Shown here: one piece after another, positions 1 to 12,072 of the stretch
Position numbering within the stretch: the stretch's first letter is position 1
How the letters are laid out: each line of letters opens with the position of its first letter
Assembly: GCF_024166365.1 (NCBI RefSeq)
Contig: NC_064822.1
Location: 108,434,823 to 108,498,822 of the forward strand
Length of the DNA: 64,000 nucleotides
Source: Elephas maximus indicus
Lineage: Eukaryota > Chordata > Mammalia > Proboscidea > Elephantidae
Direction: 5' to 3'
Program-made: the position numbers and the translations under genes
Notes under the pieces: generated by a model
Seen by the model: only the letters and a program-made list of their open reading frames with translations
The model's database searches: none
What the model was told of the DNA's origin: nothing

Positions 1-835
1 AGTCATGGATGTTCTCTGAATTGAGGTTTTAATAGGGGATGTGATTAGAAGTTACTAGAACAAATATGGGGGCAAGTATGGCAAGGTAAGGTTTATTGTG
101 GAGGAAAAAAGACATAAAGAGACAGGAAGGCTGCTGCCCCTCTTCCCACCCACCACCCGCATCTCTACTGATACCAAACCCAAAAAGCCATCCTTGAATG
201 GGCAGTTGGTGCTAGGCAGGAAGGATCCAGTTATGGTTCTGTCCCTGGAGTCCTTCCCTTTAACTCTGGTTCTTTATTTGGAGTGTGCACATCAAAATCA
301 CTTGTGAAAGACTAAAAATGCACATGCCCAGGCCACAGTCCACACACTCTATCTCTAAGGTGGAGCCAGACATCTATGTTTCGGAAAGCTTCCTCGGTAC
401 TTTAGCCGTGGTCCCAATCACCAAGACCCCTAAGATCAGTCTTCTCTCCCCAGTGGGAACAGGACAGTCCCCAAGTCCAGAGCACTGCAGAGTCCACTCT
501 TAGAAAGGAGGAGACACCATGCCCCTGAGGGAGGAAACAGAGTGATATTTTACCGCCTGGCCAGGGACACAAACACAAGGGCTGAGAGAGCACCCAAATG
601 GGCCCTAAGGGCAGCAGTGCCAGGGGACCTGAATGAGGGGAAGTGGAAGGCAGGGAGTCACTGGAGAGGCTTTGGAAGGGGTGGGGGTGGGAAGAGGATT
701 TAGATGAGAAGTTGAACTTGAGATGGGGGAGACACAGGGAAGACAGTGAATAGGTCCCTGGAAGAGCCCTGAGGAAGGGATCACACAGGCCCCAATGGTT
801 CCACTGTAGAACAAACAAGGAAAGCGCTTTCCTAG
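1..835. other. Intergenic, no gene; possible MER5-like fragment
   Basis: No coding potential is convincing here. About 275-345 reads like a piece of a MER5-type hAT transposon ('cacatcaaaatcacttgtg' followed by 'aaaaatgcacatgcccagg'). The rest is unique sequence with a purine-rich stretch near 600-780. The open frames on the minus strand at 402-850 have no recognisable domain and are serine/proline-rich by composition. Confidence 0.5.
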
Positions 836-2188
836 GTGTGATCCAACCAAATGCAGAAATTATTGAAAAATATCATTAATAGCACACACAAGCAAAATTT
901 TGCTGAAGATCATTTAAAAACAGTTGCAGCACTACATCAATAGGAAACTGCCAGAAATTCAAGCCAGATTCAGAAGAGGATGTGGAACAAGGGATATCAT
1001 TGCTGATGTCAGATGTGGATCATAACAAATTATGGGTAACATTGTGAAAAATGGAAATTCCAGAGCACTTAATTGTGCTCATGAGGAACCTGTACACAGA
1101 TCAAGAGGCAGTCATTCAAACAGAACAACAGAATACTGTGTGGTTTAAAGTCAGGAGAGGTGTGTGTCAGGGTTGTATCATTTCACCATACTTATTCAAT
1201 CTGTATCCTGAGCAAATAATCTGAGAAACTGTACTATACGAAGAAGAACTGGGCATCAGGATTGGAAGAAGACTCATTAAAAGCCTGGGTTATGCAGATG
1301 ACACAAACTTTCTTGCTGAAAGCAAAGAGGACTTGAAGCACTTACTGATGAAGATCAAAGACTACAAACTTCAGAATGGATTACACCTCAACAAAGAAAA
1401 CAAAAATCCTCACAACTAGACCAATAAGCAACGTCATGATAAATGAAAAGATTGAAGATGTCAAGGACTGCATTTTACTTGGATCCACAATCAAGACCCA
1501 TGGAAGCAGCGGTCAAGAAATCAAATGACACATTACATTGGGCAAATCTGCGCAAAAGACCCCTTTGAAGTGTCCAAAAGCAAAGATATCACTTTAAGGA
1601 GTAAGATGCACCTGACCCAAGCCATGGTGTTTTCATTCACCTCGTATGCATGCGAAAGCTGAACTATGAATAAGGAAGACTGAATAAGAATTGCTGCCTT
1701 TGAATTATGGTGTTGGTGAAAAATATTGAATATACCATGGACTGCCAAAAGAATGAACAAGTCTGTCTGGGAAGACGAACAGCCAGAATGCTCCTTAAAA
1801 GCAAGGATGGTGAGACTTCGTCTCACATACTTTGGACATGTTATCAGGAGGGATCAGTCCCTGGAGAAGGACATCATGCTTGGTAAATAGAGCGTCATTG
1901 TGAAAAAGAAGAAGACCCTCAATGAGATGGATTGACACAGTGGCTGCAACAATGGGCTCAAACATAGCAATGATTGTGAGAATGGCGCAGGACTGGGCAG
2001 CATTTCATTCTGTTGTACACAGAGTGGCTATGAGTCTGAACAGACTAAAAAAAAAAAACCCAAACCAAACCCAGTGCCATCTAGTCGATTCCGACTCATA
2101 GCGACCCTATAGGACAGAGTAGAGCTACCGCATAGAGTTTCCAAGGAGCGCCAAACAGGCCTCAAGGGCACCTAATAACAACAACAGA
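836..2188 (+). mobile_element. RTE (BovB-like) LINE, 5'-truncated, interrupted by an AfroSINE
   Basis: The + strand matches the better-preserved RTE copy at 21.2-22.9 kb from the middle of the reverse transcriptase onward. The YADD catalytic motif (tatgcagatgac near 1290) is followed by TNFLAESKEDL. The 3' third contains 'gcatgcgaaagctg', also seen in the other copies. The tail 'cacctaataacaacaac' sits at about 2167-2187, separated from the body by an inserted AfroSINE. Frameshifts and stops make it inactive. Confidence 0.85.
2047..2161 (-). mobile_element. AfroSINE, 5'-truncated, inside the RTE tail
   Basis: An antisense AfroSINE with its A-rich end at 2047-2075 reads 'gccatctagtcgattccgac' and then 'ccctataggacagagtagag'. 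It stops before the tRNA-like head. It lies within the last 30 bp of the RTE, so it inserted later. I could not find clear target-site duplications. Confidence 0.85.
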
Positions 2189-4154
2189 TGTGGTCAGGTG
2201 ACTAGACCAACACGCAAGAGGGAGGAAGGAATACGAAAGATCTGGGGCTCAGCTACAACTGACCTGTTTCCACCCACACCTCCAGGCCCCTTAGTTACCT
2301 CTGGCCTGAGCTGCTTGGTAATGGTGCTTTTGTCCAGAGGCCTATAGTTCACAAGTTTCTGCTAAGCAACCTGAGGAAGGCATTAAGGAATAGGGTGCAG
2401 GGACAAGGTCCTTTGTTTTTTCCCATTTTTGTTCACCCATTCATCCCTTCATCCACTCATTTGCTCATCAGGCTTAGCCTGACAGATTTAGAGAAATGAG
2501 TTTTTTGTTTCTCTCAAACCATTTAGGTATAAGTGGGAGCCTCCTTGGAGCAAGACAAGGTGTATCCTGAAAATCCCTGTTCACAAGTGATCATCAGGAG
2601 TCCTGAGTAATTAATTCAGCATACTGTTGGCTGAATATACATTGGGCACATGCTGGGAAACTCAGAGGAATAAGATCCCTAATCACTTAGGGGTAGACAG
2701 GCAGACATATAATACCACTTATTCTAAACACCATAATAATATCATTATATGATACAAAAATGTTTTACAAACATTAATTCATTAAATCTTCATAAATACC
2801 CTATAAAATAGATGCTATTTTATAGACAAAGAACCTGAGAATGGAGGTGCAAGAAAAGCAATATGGTGGTCTAAACACCCAGGAATTATTCTCAGGTCAG
2901 CAAACTGGCACCCAGCAGGGGCTAGGGTCTAAGAGAAGGGGACTGAAGATAGGCACATTTTGATGGGAAGAGGAGCGGAGTCACAGGCTAGGCTCAAGGA
3001 TCCCCCATGGAGGTAGGATGGTCCCTAGGGTGGGGAAGGCTACTGAGGTAAGCTTCCTTTCCCTCAGTGTTGATTGAAGTCAGTCTTCTCTAGGATGAAA
3101 TCTTCCAAGTCTCCATTCCAGATCACTCCTCCCAGCACCAGCCCCTCAGAGAAATCTAAGCAGAGTCCCGGATTTCAGAAAAACATCCCCAGGCACCTCC
3201 CTTAAAAACTCATAATTCATGGTGTTGGACAAGAACCTTTGAATGCCCTGCTACCCCGTAACTTGCCAAGAGGTCCCAGACGAGGGCCCATCCCTATCAA
3301 GCACACACTAGCCCAGGCACCCTCCGAGCCCTTAGGTGAAGAGGAGGACCCCTTTCTTGCTTTCCTGATACACGAAGAGTAGTAACCCTCCACACATGGT
3401 ACAAAAGAGAAATTCAGACAACATGGGGTAGTCCTCTGAGTGCTTTTCTCCTGGTCTCCGCGTCTCATTCCATCTGACCCGGAGATATGGTACTGCTTAG
3501 GCCACTCTCAACCTTTTCCACGGTCATGGCCTACATGAAAATGATAGTATGTATATGGCAGGCTGGGGCAGGTGGAAAAATCTGTTTGACACCAGATGTG
3601 CTCAGGCCAGGGGCTGTGGCCACCCCAGGCCTCACTTAGAGACTCGGAGGACTGATGGGGTCAATATATTACACAGTTGTAGCCCGGTCCCTGCACAGCT
3701 GGTATGACCAGGCACCCTGGTTGGGACCCTCTGGCTTAGGGAGACCAATCTGCTTTTGTGAAGTGAGGAGTTGAGGAAAGAACTGGAAAGAATAGGGAGC
3801 AAAAACCCAGCCTTCTTTGGACAGAAGGCTCAGGGATCAAGGGCACTCATCAGAGCTAGAAGTCATAAACACGCAGGTATCAAGGTCCAGCCTGAAGTTA
3901 ATGGCCTACCATAAAGCCATAGCCCATGGGAGAAGGGGGCTAAGGGGGGTTCTCCTCAAGAGTGAGCTGCCCCAAGGCTAGCCCTGGCCACACCTGTTTC
4001 ACCTGCTTCAGTGGAAGGAAGTAATGACTCTGTCCTAGCTGAAATCTGGCTGAGTCCCAATGAGTCATCACCCTGTCTGGGTTTTAACATCCTTAATACC
4101 CTCTGATTAGTAGGGGTTGGGCTGCTCAACCTCTGACGTTCCAAACTTTACTAC
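2189..4154. other. Intergenic, mostly unique; one MIR-like remnant
   Basis: No gene is seen. About 2720-2850 ('ttcattaaatcttcataaat', 'ctattttatagacaaagaac') resembles a MIR core and 3' region. The remaining sequence looks unique, and the short frames at 3217-3468 and 3956-4144 have no family resemblance. Confidence 0.45.
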
Positions 4155-5033
4155 CACCAACAACAAAGGTTTTATGATTCTATACATCATTCAAAGATTC
4201 TAAGGAATTTGACTTCAGTCAAAATCCCAATGAGGATTTTGGAGAGGGTAGAGGTCATACCAAAACTGAAGAAATTGAGGATTTTTACCAACTTCTGCAG
4301 CCTGAAATTGATCAAACACGCAATCAAGGTGCATTGATAATTACTGGTAACTGGAATGCAAAAGTCGGAAACAAAGAAGAAGGATGAGTAGTTGGAAAAT
4401 ATGGTCTTGGTGATAGAAACGACACACATGATAGAATTTTGCAAGACCAATGATTTATTCATTGCAAATACCTTTTTTCAACAATATTAAAGGAGATAAT
4501 GCATTGGGCAAATCTGCTGCAAAAGACCTCTTTCAGGTGTTAAAAGCAAAGATGTCACTTTGACAACTAAGGCGCACCTGACCCAAAAGGTGATATTTTC
4601 AATCGACTCATATGCATGCGAAAGCTGGAAACAAATAAGGAAGACTGAAGAAAAATTGCTGCCTTTGAATTATGCTGTTGGTGAAGAATATTGAATATAC
4701 CATGGACTGCCAGAAGAATGAACAAATCTGTCTTGGAAAAAGTACAGTCAGAATGTTCCTGAGAAGCAAGGATGGTGAGACTTTGTCTCATGTACTTTGG
4801 ACATGTTATCAGGAGGGATCAGTCCCTGGAGAAGGACATCATGCTTGGTAAAGTAGAGGGACAGTGAAAAAGATGAAGACCCTCAATGAGATGGATTGAC
4901 GGAGTGGCTGCAACAACGGGCTTAAACATAGCAACGATTGTGAAGATGGCACAGGCCTACGCAGTATTTTATTCTGTTGTACATAGGGTCGCCGCTATGA
5001 GTAGGACTGACTCGGCGACACCTAACAACGACG
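4155..5033 (+). mobile_element. RTE LINE with large internal deletion
   Basis: The left part (to about 4497) encodes a piece of the apurinic-type endonuclease: 'ggtaactggaatgcaaaag' gives GNWNAKVG, a degenerate form of the GDxNAxxG motif. At about 4498 it jumps to the RTE 3' third ('gcattgggcaaatctgctgc'), so the reverse transcriptase is missing. The tail at 5012-5036 reads 'cacctaacaacgacgac'. Confidence 0.8.
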
Positions 5034-5049
5034 ACAAGGGAGGCTGATA

Positions 5050-5340
5050 TTTCTTAGAAGAAATTCAATAGGAATGTTCCTTAAAAGCTAGGATTGCAAG
5101 ATTTCAGCTCACTTACTTTAGACATGTCGTTAGGAAAGACCAATCACTAGAAAAGGGGACAATGTTTGGTGAAATAATGGGTCGATGAACATGAGGGAAA
5201 CCCTCAATGAGATAGATTGACACAATAGTTGCAACAATGAACTCAAACATCCCAACAATCGTGAAGATGGCACAGGACAAGGCAATGTTTCATTAAGGTT
5301 GGCATGGGTCACAGCTGACTCAACGGCAGCTGTTGACAAC
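5050..5340 (+). mobile_element. RTE LINE 3'-end fragment, old
   Basis: It aligns with the last roughly 290 bp of the RTE copies: 'ttactttagacatgtcgtta', 'accctcaatgagatagattg' and 'ggcacaggacaaggcaatg'. It is more diverged than the neighbouring RTE and has a degraded tail. Confidence 0.7.
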
Positions 5341-5344
5341 AATA

Positions 5345-5511
5345 AAGCCAAAACCAAACCGTTTGCCGTGGAGTCAATTCTGACTCATAGTGACCCAACA
5401 GGACAGAGTAGAACTGACCCACAGGGTTTCCAAGGAGTGCCTGGTGAATTTGAACTGCCGACATTTTGGTTAGCAGCTGTAGCTCTTAACAACTATGCCA
5501 TCAGGGTTTCC
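5345..5511 (-). mobile_element. AfroSINE with 7-bp target-site duplication
   Basis: A full-length antisense AfroSINE runs from A-rich tail to tRNA-like head ('ctcttaacaactatgccatc'). The direct repeat AACAATA at 5338-5344 and 5515-5521 flanks it. It sits directly against the RTE 3' fragment. Confidence 0.88.
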
Positions 5512-5639
5512 GATAACAATAGAGGTTGATGATAGTAACTAGGTGTTTTTTGAGCACCTGCTCTCTGGGATACATGTAAGTACAAAGCTCAGCCCCTGCT
5601 CTCAGGACACATGTGAGGCAGGTTCTCTGCCCCAAACAA

Positions 5640-5800
5640 ACGTACAACTGCTCACATCCCCATACCCCACCAATGTACACACAAGCTCAACCTACACCAC
5701 ACATCCACACTTATCCCCATCACATACACACTTGAGTACACACACACCCTCCCCTCTCACACACAAGTTGTCCTCGTTCTTACTCCAAGGTGTACAGCCA
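5640..5800. repeat. CA/CACA-rich degenerate simple repeat
   Basis: The stretch is dominated by imperfect CA and CACAC runs with CCCC interruptions ('cacatacacacttgagtaca', 'acacacaccctcccctctca'). A similar run lies at 6440-6515. The 128-residue open frame across it (5543-5929) reflects composition only. Confidence 0.7.
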
Positions 5801-5832
5801 CCTCACATCCCCATGACACACAGGTACCACTC

Positions 5833-6430
5833 TGTTATGGATTGGATTTTTTCCCCAAAAAAATGTGTGCCAACTTGGCTAGGCCACGATTTCCAATATT
5901 GTGTGATAGTCCACCATTTTGTCATCTGACGTAATTTTCAGATGTGTTGTAAATTCTACCTCTATGATGTTGATGAGGTCAGGATTAGTGGCAGTTATGT
6001 TAATGAGACAGACCCAGTCTACAAGATTAAGTTGTGTTTTAAGCCAATCTCTTTTGAGATATAAAAGAGGGAAGCAAGTAGAGAGACATGGGGACTTCAA
6101 ACCACCAAGAAAGCAACACCAGGAGCACAGTGCATCCTCTGGACATGGGGTTCCTCCACAGAGAAGCTCCTAGACCAGTCCACTTTGAGGACTAAGGTGC
6201 ACCTGACCCAAGACATGGTATTTTCAATCCCCTCATATGCATGCGAAAGCTGGACAATGAATAAGAAAGACTTATTCCTCCACAGCCAACAGAGAAAGAA
6301 AGCCTTCCCCTGGAGCCGACGCCCTGAATTTGGACTTCTAGCCTACTAGACTGTGAGAGAATAAATTTCTCTTTGCTAAAGCCATCCACTTGTGGTATTT
6401 CTGTTATAGCAGCACTAGATAACTAAGACA
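5833..6430 (+). mobile_element. Solo LTR, ERVL/MaLR-like, interrupted by an RTE fragment
   Basis: It starts TGTTATGG and ends 'gataactaagaca'. An AATAAA lies near 6360, about 70 bp before the 3' end. It is the same family as the LTR at 32909-33605 in the opposite orientation. Both share 'cttggctaggcc', 'ccaccattttgtcatctga', 'atctcttttgagat' and 'ccacttgtggtatttctgtt'. No internal retroviral sequence flanks it, so it is a solo LTR. The family name is inferred from structure and was not searched. Confidence 0.75.
6185..6284 (+). mobile_element. RTE fragment inside the solo LTR
   Basis: About 100 bp of the RTE 3' region ('aggtgcacctgacccaagac' to 'gacaatgaataagaaagac') replaces or interrupts LTR sequence between 'ctagaccagtcca' and 'ttcctccacag'. 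It lacks the normal RTE tail, so it is unlikely to be a simple end-on insertion. Confidence 0.75.
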
Positions 6431-6871
6431 CTCCCCTTACATCTCCTATGCATCATACCCATGTACATATCACTCTTCCCGTATATACCACACACTTACA
6501 CCCACGCACACACAACCATATCATCAGAACCTAAGCAAATGGATACACATTATTACTCAGGATTCTTGGTTCCAGGTGACCAAAATCCATCTCAAACAGG
6601 CTTAAGCATAAAATATAATTTATTTGTTCACATAACTGGGAAGTTCAGGGGTGCATTTGGTTTTTGGCATAGATGAATCCAGGGGCTCAGTGATATCATC
6701 AGGGCCCTTTTTCCACTTCTTTTTGTTGTTTTCCTCTGTGTTAGTTTTATCCTCGGCAAATTATTTCCATGCGGTGGCAAGGATGACTCCCAACTACTCC
6801 AGGTACATATATCTCACCAGGTGAGCAAACCCAGCAGAAAAAAAAGAAGTACCTCTTTCCCAACTCCAATT

Positions 6872-7073
6872 CCAGTTCCAGTCGAGTTAATTCCAACTCA
6901 TGGAGACCCCATGTGTGTCAGAGTAGAACTGTGCTCCACAGGGTTTTTAATGGCTACTTTTTCGGAAGTAGATCACCAGGCCTTTCTTGCTAAACCTCTC
7001 TGGGTGGACTCAAACCACCGACCTTTCAGTTAGCGATCGAGCTCATTAACCATTTGCACCACCCAGGGACTCC
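6872..7073 (-). mobile_element. AfroSINE, long subtype (about 200 bp)
   Basis: An antisense copy with an extra middle segment ('ggaagtagatcaccaggcc', 'aacctctctgggtgg') not present in the about 160-bp copies. The head 'catttgcaccacccagggac' is at its right end. The same subtype occurs at 8115-8325 and 62106-62312. Confidence 0.85.
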
Positions 7074-7179
7074 CTTGTTTCCCAAAACTTCCAGTTAAAG
7101 TTCCAAGGCTGACTGTCATTGGACTGACTTATGTCACACGCTCATCCCTGAATCAATCACTGTGACCAGGGCGATAAAC

Positions 7180-7330
7180 TGGTTGCCGGTTGAGTCGGTT
7201 CCTACTCATAGCGACCCTATAGGACAGAGTAGAACCGCCCTATAGGGTTTCCAAGGAGCAGCTGGTGAATTCGAACTACCAAGCTTTTAGTTAGCTGTTG
7301 AAATCTGAACCACTGCGCCACCAGGACTTC
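7180..7330 (-). mobile_element. AfroSINE, short subtype
   Basis: An antisense copy running from 'ggttgccggttgagtcggtt' to 'ccactgcgccaccaggactt'. The flanks 'tgtgaccaggg' and 'tggccagggg' look like an imperfect target-site duplication. Confidence 0.85.
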
Positions 7331-8114
7331 TGGCCAGGGGAATAAAAAAAAAAAAATAGGATGCTGTAATTATGGCTAGACTAGATCCTATGCTCAGCCC
7401 CTGGGAAGGGGTGGGTGGCTCCACCCAAAGCTACATAGAAGAGGAGCAGGAAGAGCTGATTTGCCAAAAAAGGGGGAAGAGAAGTTGGACAGGCAAAAAC
7501 AACAGATGTTCACTACACACACTAACCCAAGTGTACACAAATAAAGATGTGGAAACCTAGAGAGCTTCAGGGGTGTAAAGATATCAGTGTGCATGTTGAG
7601 CCTTTGTATAAATATAACTACTATCTGGCCCAAGTCTACCTTCTGTACCTTATCAACAAAATATTGATTTCAGATAAAAGCATGATTCAAACATATGCTT
7701 TAGGACTCCAGAGGCGGGGAAGAGCCCTTTAAAATGGGGTTGGGCTTGAGTAAGCTGAACTTAGAAATGTAAGCTGTGGGTGGATGGAAAGGCCTGGAAA
7801 TGCCATGAGCCATTGAACAGGAACAGGATCCCTGTGGAACAGAGTGGAAAGGCTGGGTGGTGACGGGTGGGGGGAGGGGTTACTCTTAAGGGTCTCAAAG
7901 GCCAGATGGAGAAGCTTGGGGTTTACCCTGGAGTAGATCGCGGGGGCTACTGAAGGAGAGAGGGCAGGAGGGTGATGTAGTTAAAGCAATACTTAAGGAA
8001 AATGAAACAGGTTGAGATATATAAGTTAGATGGCAGGGGCAAAAACTGGAGGCAGGATGCTAGAAAGGGGGCTATTGCAGAATGTGGGCAATGGGACCTG
8101 TGGTGTGGTAGAAG
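7331..8114. other. Intergenic, no gene seen
   Basis: An A-run near 7345-7358 is followed by unique, purine-rich sequence. No splice-compatible conserved frame is visible, and the short open frames have no recognisable domain. Confidence 0.5.
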
Positions 8115-8325
8115 CCAAAAGATCAGTTGCCGTCAAGTCAATTCTAATTCATGGTGACCCCATGTGTGCCAGAGTAGAGCTGTGTTCCTTAAGTTTTTAA
8201 ATGATTGATTTTTCAAGAAGTAATTCACCAGGTCTTTCTTCTGAGGCACCTCTAGGTGGACTCGAACCTCCAAACTTTTGGTTAGCTGCTGAGCACATTA
8301 ACCATTTGCACCACCCAGGGACTCC
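8115..8325 (-). mobile_element. AfroSINE, long subtype
   Basis: An antisense copy: 'cagttgccgtcaagtcaatt' at the left, 'caccaggtctttcttctgag' in the middle, and 'catttgcaccacccagggac' at the right end. The bounding sequences are unique. Confidence 0.85.
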
Positions 8326-10126
8326 ATGGTAGAAACACAGTGGAGTGGAAAGACAGGAATGGAGTCAGGCTACGGTAAGAAGGAAGAACCAACAGGAATG
8401 TGGCAGCTGGTTACAGGGCTGTGAGTCCAAGGTGGAGAGAAGGGAGAAAGTGACTCAGATGTACTTCCAGTAGCTCTCTGCTGAGCCCTAGCACTTTCAC
8501 TCTAGCCAGGCTAGTGCACTTACTAGCCATGAGCCACTAGGCCTACTCCTACCATCTCATTCATCCCACTGGTTTCAGGCCCCAGCTCCTTGCTGAAAGA
8601 GTAGATTCCTTTCAGGGTCTGTGTCTGGTTCGTATCTGTGAGCCAGGCAGGGCCAGCCCAGAGAAGATGCCACAGAGTCAACATGCGTGGAGCCTTTCCC
8701 GAGCATTTGCCTTCTTTTCATTGTTTATCCCACGCACACACCCTTCACTCCAGCAACATCATGGTGAGGCCACCACAAAACCCAGCATGGTCCACAGCAG
8801 CAAAAGTAAGCGTGGGCAAGCCCATTTTTAACCCTGCTGATTATATCAGACCTGGAGAACTGTGTTAGGCCCTAGGTCAACTCTTAGGAGGAACCTGGAC
8901 AAATGGCATTTGATATAAGGAACTGTCTAAAATAAGGAGGAGATTGAAAGCCACATCCCATGAGATCTCTGGAAAAGAGCCCAACACCTGTGGAAGCTGA
9001 GGACTGCCAGGAAGAAGTAAGGCTGTTCATCTGTGTGGCCCAAAGGGCACAAGTAGGGTTAAATGGAAGGAATCCCCGAAGAGAGGCTTCTGCTCCCTGT
9101 AAGCAAAAAAAAAAAAAAGCAAGGACTTTCCAAAAATTTGAGTTCCCTGAAAATGAAGTCTAGGTCACCCTGGAAGATGCGACTTCCCCTTCACGAGGAA
9201 GGACTCAAGCAGAAGGTCAAGGAGCCTAGAACATCAGATGGGTGTGGGGGCTTTAGAAACATGTCCTGAGAACCTACTATGTGCACTGAACACCTCATTT
9301 AAACCTGCCGAGTTGGGATTGAAAAGTATGCAAATTCACACACCTGTGAAAGGAAGAAGTTGGCTCTGAACCCTGTCAGAGTCCTCACTGTGGGACTGGA
9401 CCCAAGCCTCATCGTCATATGACAGAAAGCTAAAGGACAGTGGGTCAATCAAAGGAATACTGGAGCCACTTCCAATTTCCTGTGAAGTTGGGCAAGCTAC
9501 TTAAGGTCTCTGAGATTCCTTTTCCTCAGTTCAAAATGCAAATACTTAACAACCACCTCAGAAAACTAATATGAACTTTATTTAGATAAGGGGATGTGCC
9601 TGACAATAGCAGGTTTTCAGTAAACGTTAACTGACTCTCACCACCCCTGCCTACTACCAGCTTGTCCTCCTCTGCCTTTCCTAAAGTCTCCCCCCTCCCT
9701 TCACTGTCTTCAGGACCACCCCCCATGGAACTTGTGTTGGCAGCTGCTTTGGCACCTCTGCCTTGTGCGAGCTTAAGTCCTGGTATTCCCCTATGTGAAG
9801 GAGCCTCTTTGCAGGAGAGAACTGTGTCTCATGCATCTGTGTGTCCCCTGGGGTTCCTGCCCAGCCCGCAGTAGGTGCTCAAGTGGGAGAGAGTGCTGGC
9901 TCAGAAGGATTGAGGGTAACTAGAAGGAGGTGGCAAACTGGGGATATCAGAAGCTGTCTATAGAAGCTATCTCAAGTAATAAAGGAACAACATGCAAAAA
10001 TCTGCCACCATGCAAAACAGAAGCTTGCAAACCCAACTTCTAGGGCATTAACCATGCAAAGTGAACCTTGCCTACTGACACTCCTTCCCTTCTCCAACTC
10101 TAAGCCCAGGGCTACTTCTCCTGCCC
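8326..10126. other. Intergenic, no gene; old MIR/L2-like pieces
   Basis: Mostly unique sequence. About 9430-9640 resembles a MIR element ('gttgggcaagctacttaagg', 'tctgagattccttttcctca'), and 9840-9890 ends like one ('gcagtaggtgctcaagtgg'). A 12-15 bp A-run lies near 9105. No gene is recognised. Confidence 0.45.
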
Positions 10127-10215
10127 ATGATGGTGATGGTGATGATGATATTGATGATGGAGATGATGATGATGGTGATGATGAGGATAGTGAGGATGAT
10201 AATGACGATGATGAA
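10127..10215. repeat. (GAT)n trinucleotide repeat, imperfect
   Basis: About 90 bp of GAT/GGT/GAG triplets. It creates artefactual aspartate-rich and methionine-rich frames (10054-10278 and 10127-10429) that run into the adjacent SINE. It is not a gene. Confidence 0.9.
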
Positions 10216-10250
10216 GGGAGCTCCCATTCACTGGGTTCCTACTCAGTGTC

Positions 10251-10459
10251 GGAGGAGCCCTGGTGGTGCATTGGTTAAATGCTCAGCTGCTGACCAGAAG
10301 GTCGGCAGTTTGAACCCACCAGCGGATCCACAGGAGAAAGATGTGTCAGTCTGCTTCCAAAAAGATTACAGCCTTGGAAACCCTATGGAGCAGTTCTACT
10401 CTGTCCTACAGGGTCCCTATGAGTCATAATGGACTAGAGAGCAATGGGCTTTGGTACTG
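10251..10459 (+). mobile_element. AfroSINE with 8-bp target-site duplication
   Basis: A sense copy beginning 'ggaggagccctggtggtgca' and ending near 'gcaatgggctttggtac'. TCAGTGTC at 10243-10250 is repeated at 10460-10467, marking the insertion. Confidence 0.9.
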
Positions 10460-12072
10460 TCAGTGTCAGATCTCTTACATTTATTACTTGTAACCCTAAA
10501 ATAATCCATGAGGAAGGTAACATTATCCCCATTTTATAGATAAGGAGACTGCGGCTCAAAGTTTCTCAATGTGACCTGTACAGTCAGTCTCCAATTCTCT
10601 CCATCAAGGGAAGCAGTAATGTGTATAACCCACAAAAATCATCCAAAAACATTTTTCCTATTTTATTTGCCATTTAAATATATATAACATTCATTCATTC
10701 ATCTAATAGTTTTTAGGCATCTAAACTACTTCTTCTACCTGAGGGATTCTGGCAGATTTGGGGGTCACTTCCTACCAATAGCTTCATGAGGACAGGAACA
10801 GGAACCTTGACTATCTTGTTAACTGCCATATCTACAGGGTTAGAAAAGTGCCAAGCAGACACTCCACTGATGTACATTGTTGAATGAAGTCATGAATGAC
10901 TGATTCAGCCTGCTCCATCGCGTACATGTGCCTCTATAAGAGAGAAAATGAGAGAGGGAATAGGTAGGGAAACTCTGCTACCCAATAACCAACCTACTTC
11001 CCAATTTCCCTGGTCTCTAAAGGCTAAGATAGCCCCAAACCAGAGTACAATTTCTCATTCATAGGTCTTATTAGGAATTCTGCTATGACCTGGAGGGTGG
11101 GAATGAGCTGGGCCCAGGCAGCCCAGGCTAGTTTAGCCTCAGGGATGTGGGAGGCAGCCTCCCATGGCAACTTAGTGTGTGTTTGTGTCTTCCCAACAGA
11201 ACTCCAGGCTAAGGTCATCTATTCCCCAAGGCCAAGTCACTCCTTCCCCCCTCCCCCCCCACCACAACCTTCCCTTCTTTCTTGGTTTCCCAGGAATACT
11301 AAGGGAAGCTCCAGCAGGAGAAGCAACTTCCAGGACAAGGGAGGCAGAGAAGAGAAAGCCCTACCCAAGGGAAGGGGGGGCCTTTTCCTTCCAGACCAGT
11401 GCTTCTGGCTTAGAAGTATCCAGCTGCAGAAGCCAAACCCCTTTGCTTCAGGCCTCATCCTAGGCCCATGGGCCCATGTGCCCATGTCTCCCAGTTCTCT
11501 CATATCCACCCATATTCACCCTTCACCCCTGGATTCTCCATGGCCTGGCCCTGTTCTGCTTGGCAACCAGCTCCTACATAAACTCTCCACCTATGCAATT
11601 CACCAGTCTGGAGTCCCCGCTCCTCTGTCTCTGTCCCTCCAGCCTGGCTCTGTCCCAAGAACCCCTTTCAGGAAGCCATCCCAAACAGACTTGCCCTCCC
11701 AGACTTTACCCTCTAGTGTGGAGCCTCTGATTGGGCAACCCCAGCTCTGACCTGGTCTCCCAGGGTTGGGTGTGGGTCTAGGCACCCTCAGAGGCCTTGG
11801 AGTTCCCTTAAGAAGGTAATTACAGTCTTTAATTCTTACAGAAACTCTGTGAAATATGCATCACCCTCATTTTAGAGTTGAGGAAACTGAGCCTGGGGTT
11901 TAAAAAGTAGCTTGCCCGATTGTAGTAAAATAGAGAATAGGAAAGCCAGAACAGGTACCTTCTTGTCTAAAAGCCACTTGCTCTCCTTCCTGCCTTACAC
12001 CTCCCTCTCTCCTGTCCCTTGAAGATGGACGTGTGCCAGGCACTCCCTGCACCATGAGCTTTTATAACCTCA
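10460..12072. other. Intergenic; MIR/L2 remnants, no gene
   Basis: MIR-like segments lie near 10480-10600 ('cattatccccattttataga') and 11810-11990 ('catcaccctcattttagag'). An L2-like piece lies at 10685-10900. The 221-residue frame at 11085-11750 is proline/serine-rich with no domain and overlaps open frames in other phases, so I do not call it a gene. Confidence 0.5.

Noticed and set aside
10054-10429. Aspartate-rich and methionine-rich proteins
   Set aside because: They are translations of a (GAT)n repeat continuing into an AfroSINE.
11085-11750. 221-residue open frame, one of the longest in the window
   Set aside because: Pro/Ser-rich, no domain, no splice or promoter context, overlapping open frames in other phases on both strands. 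Composition explains it.
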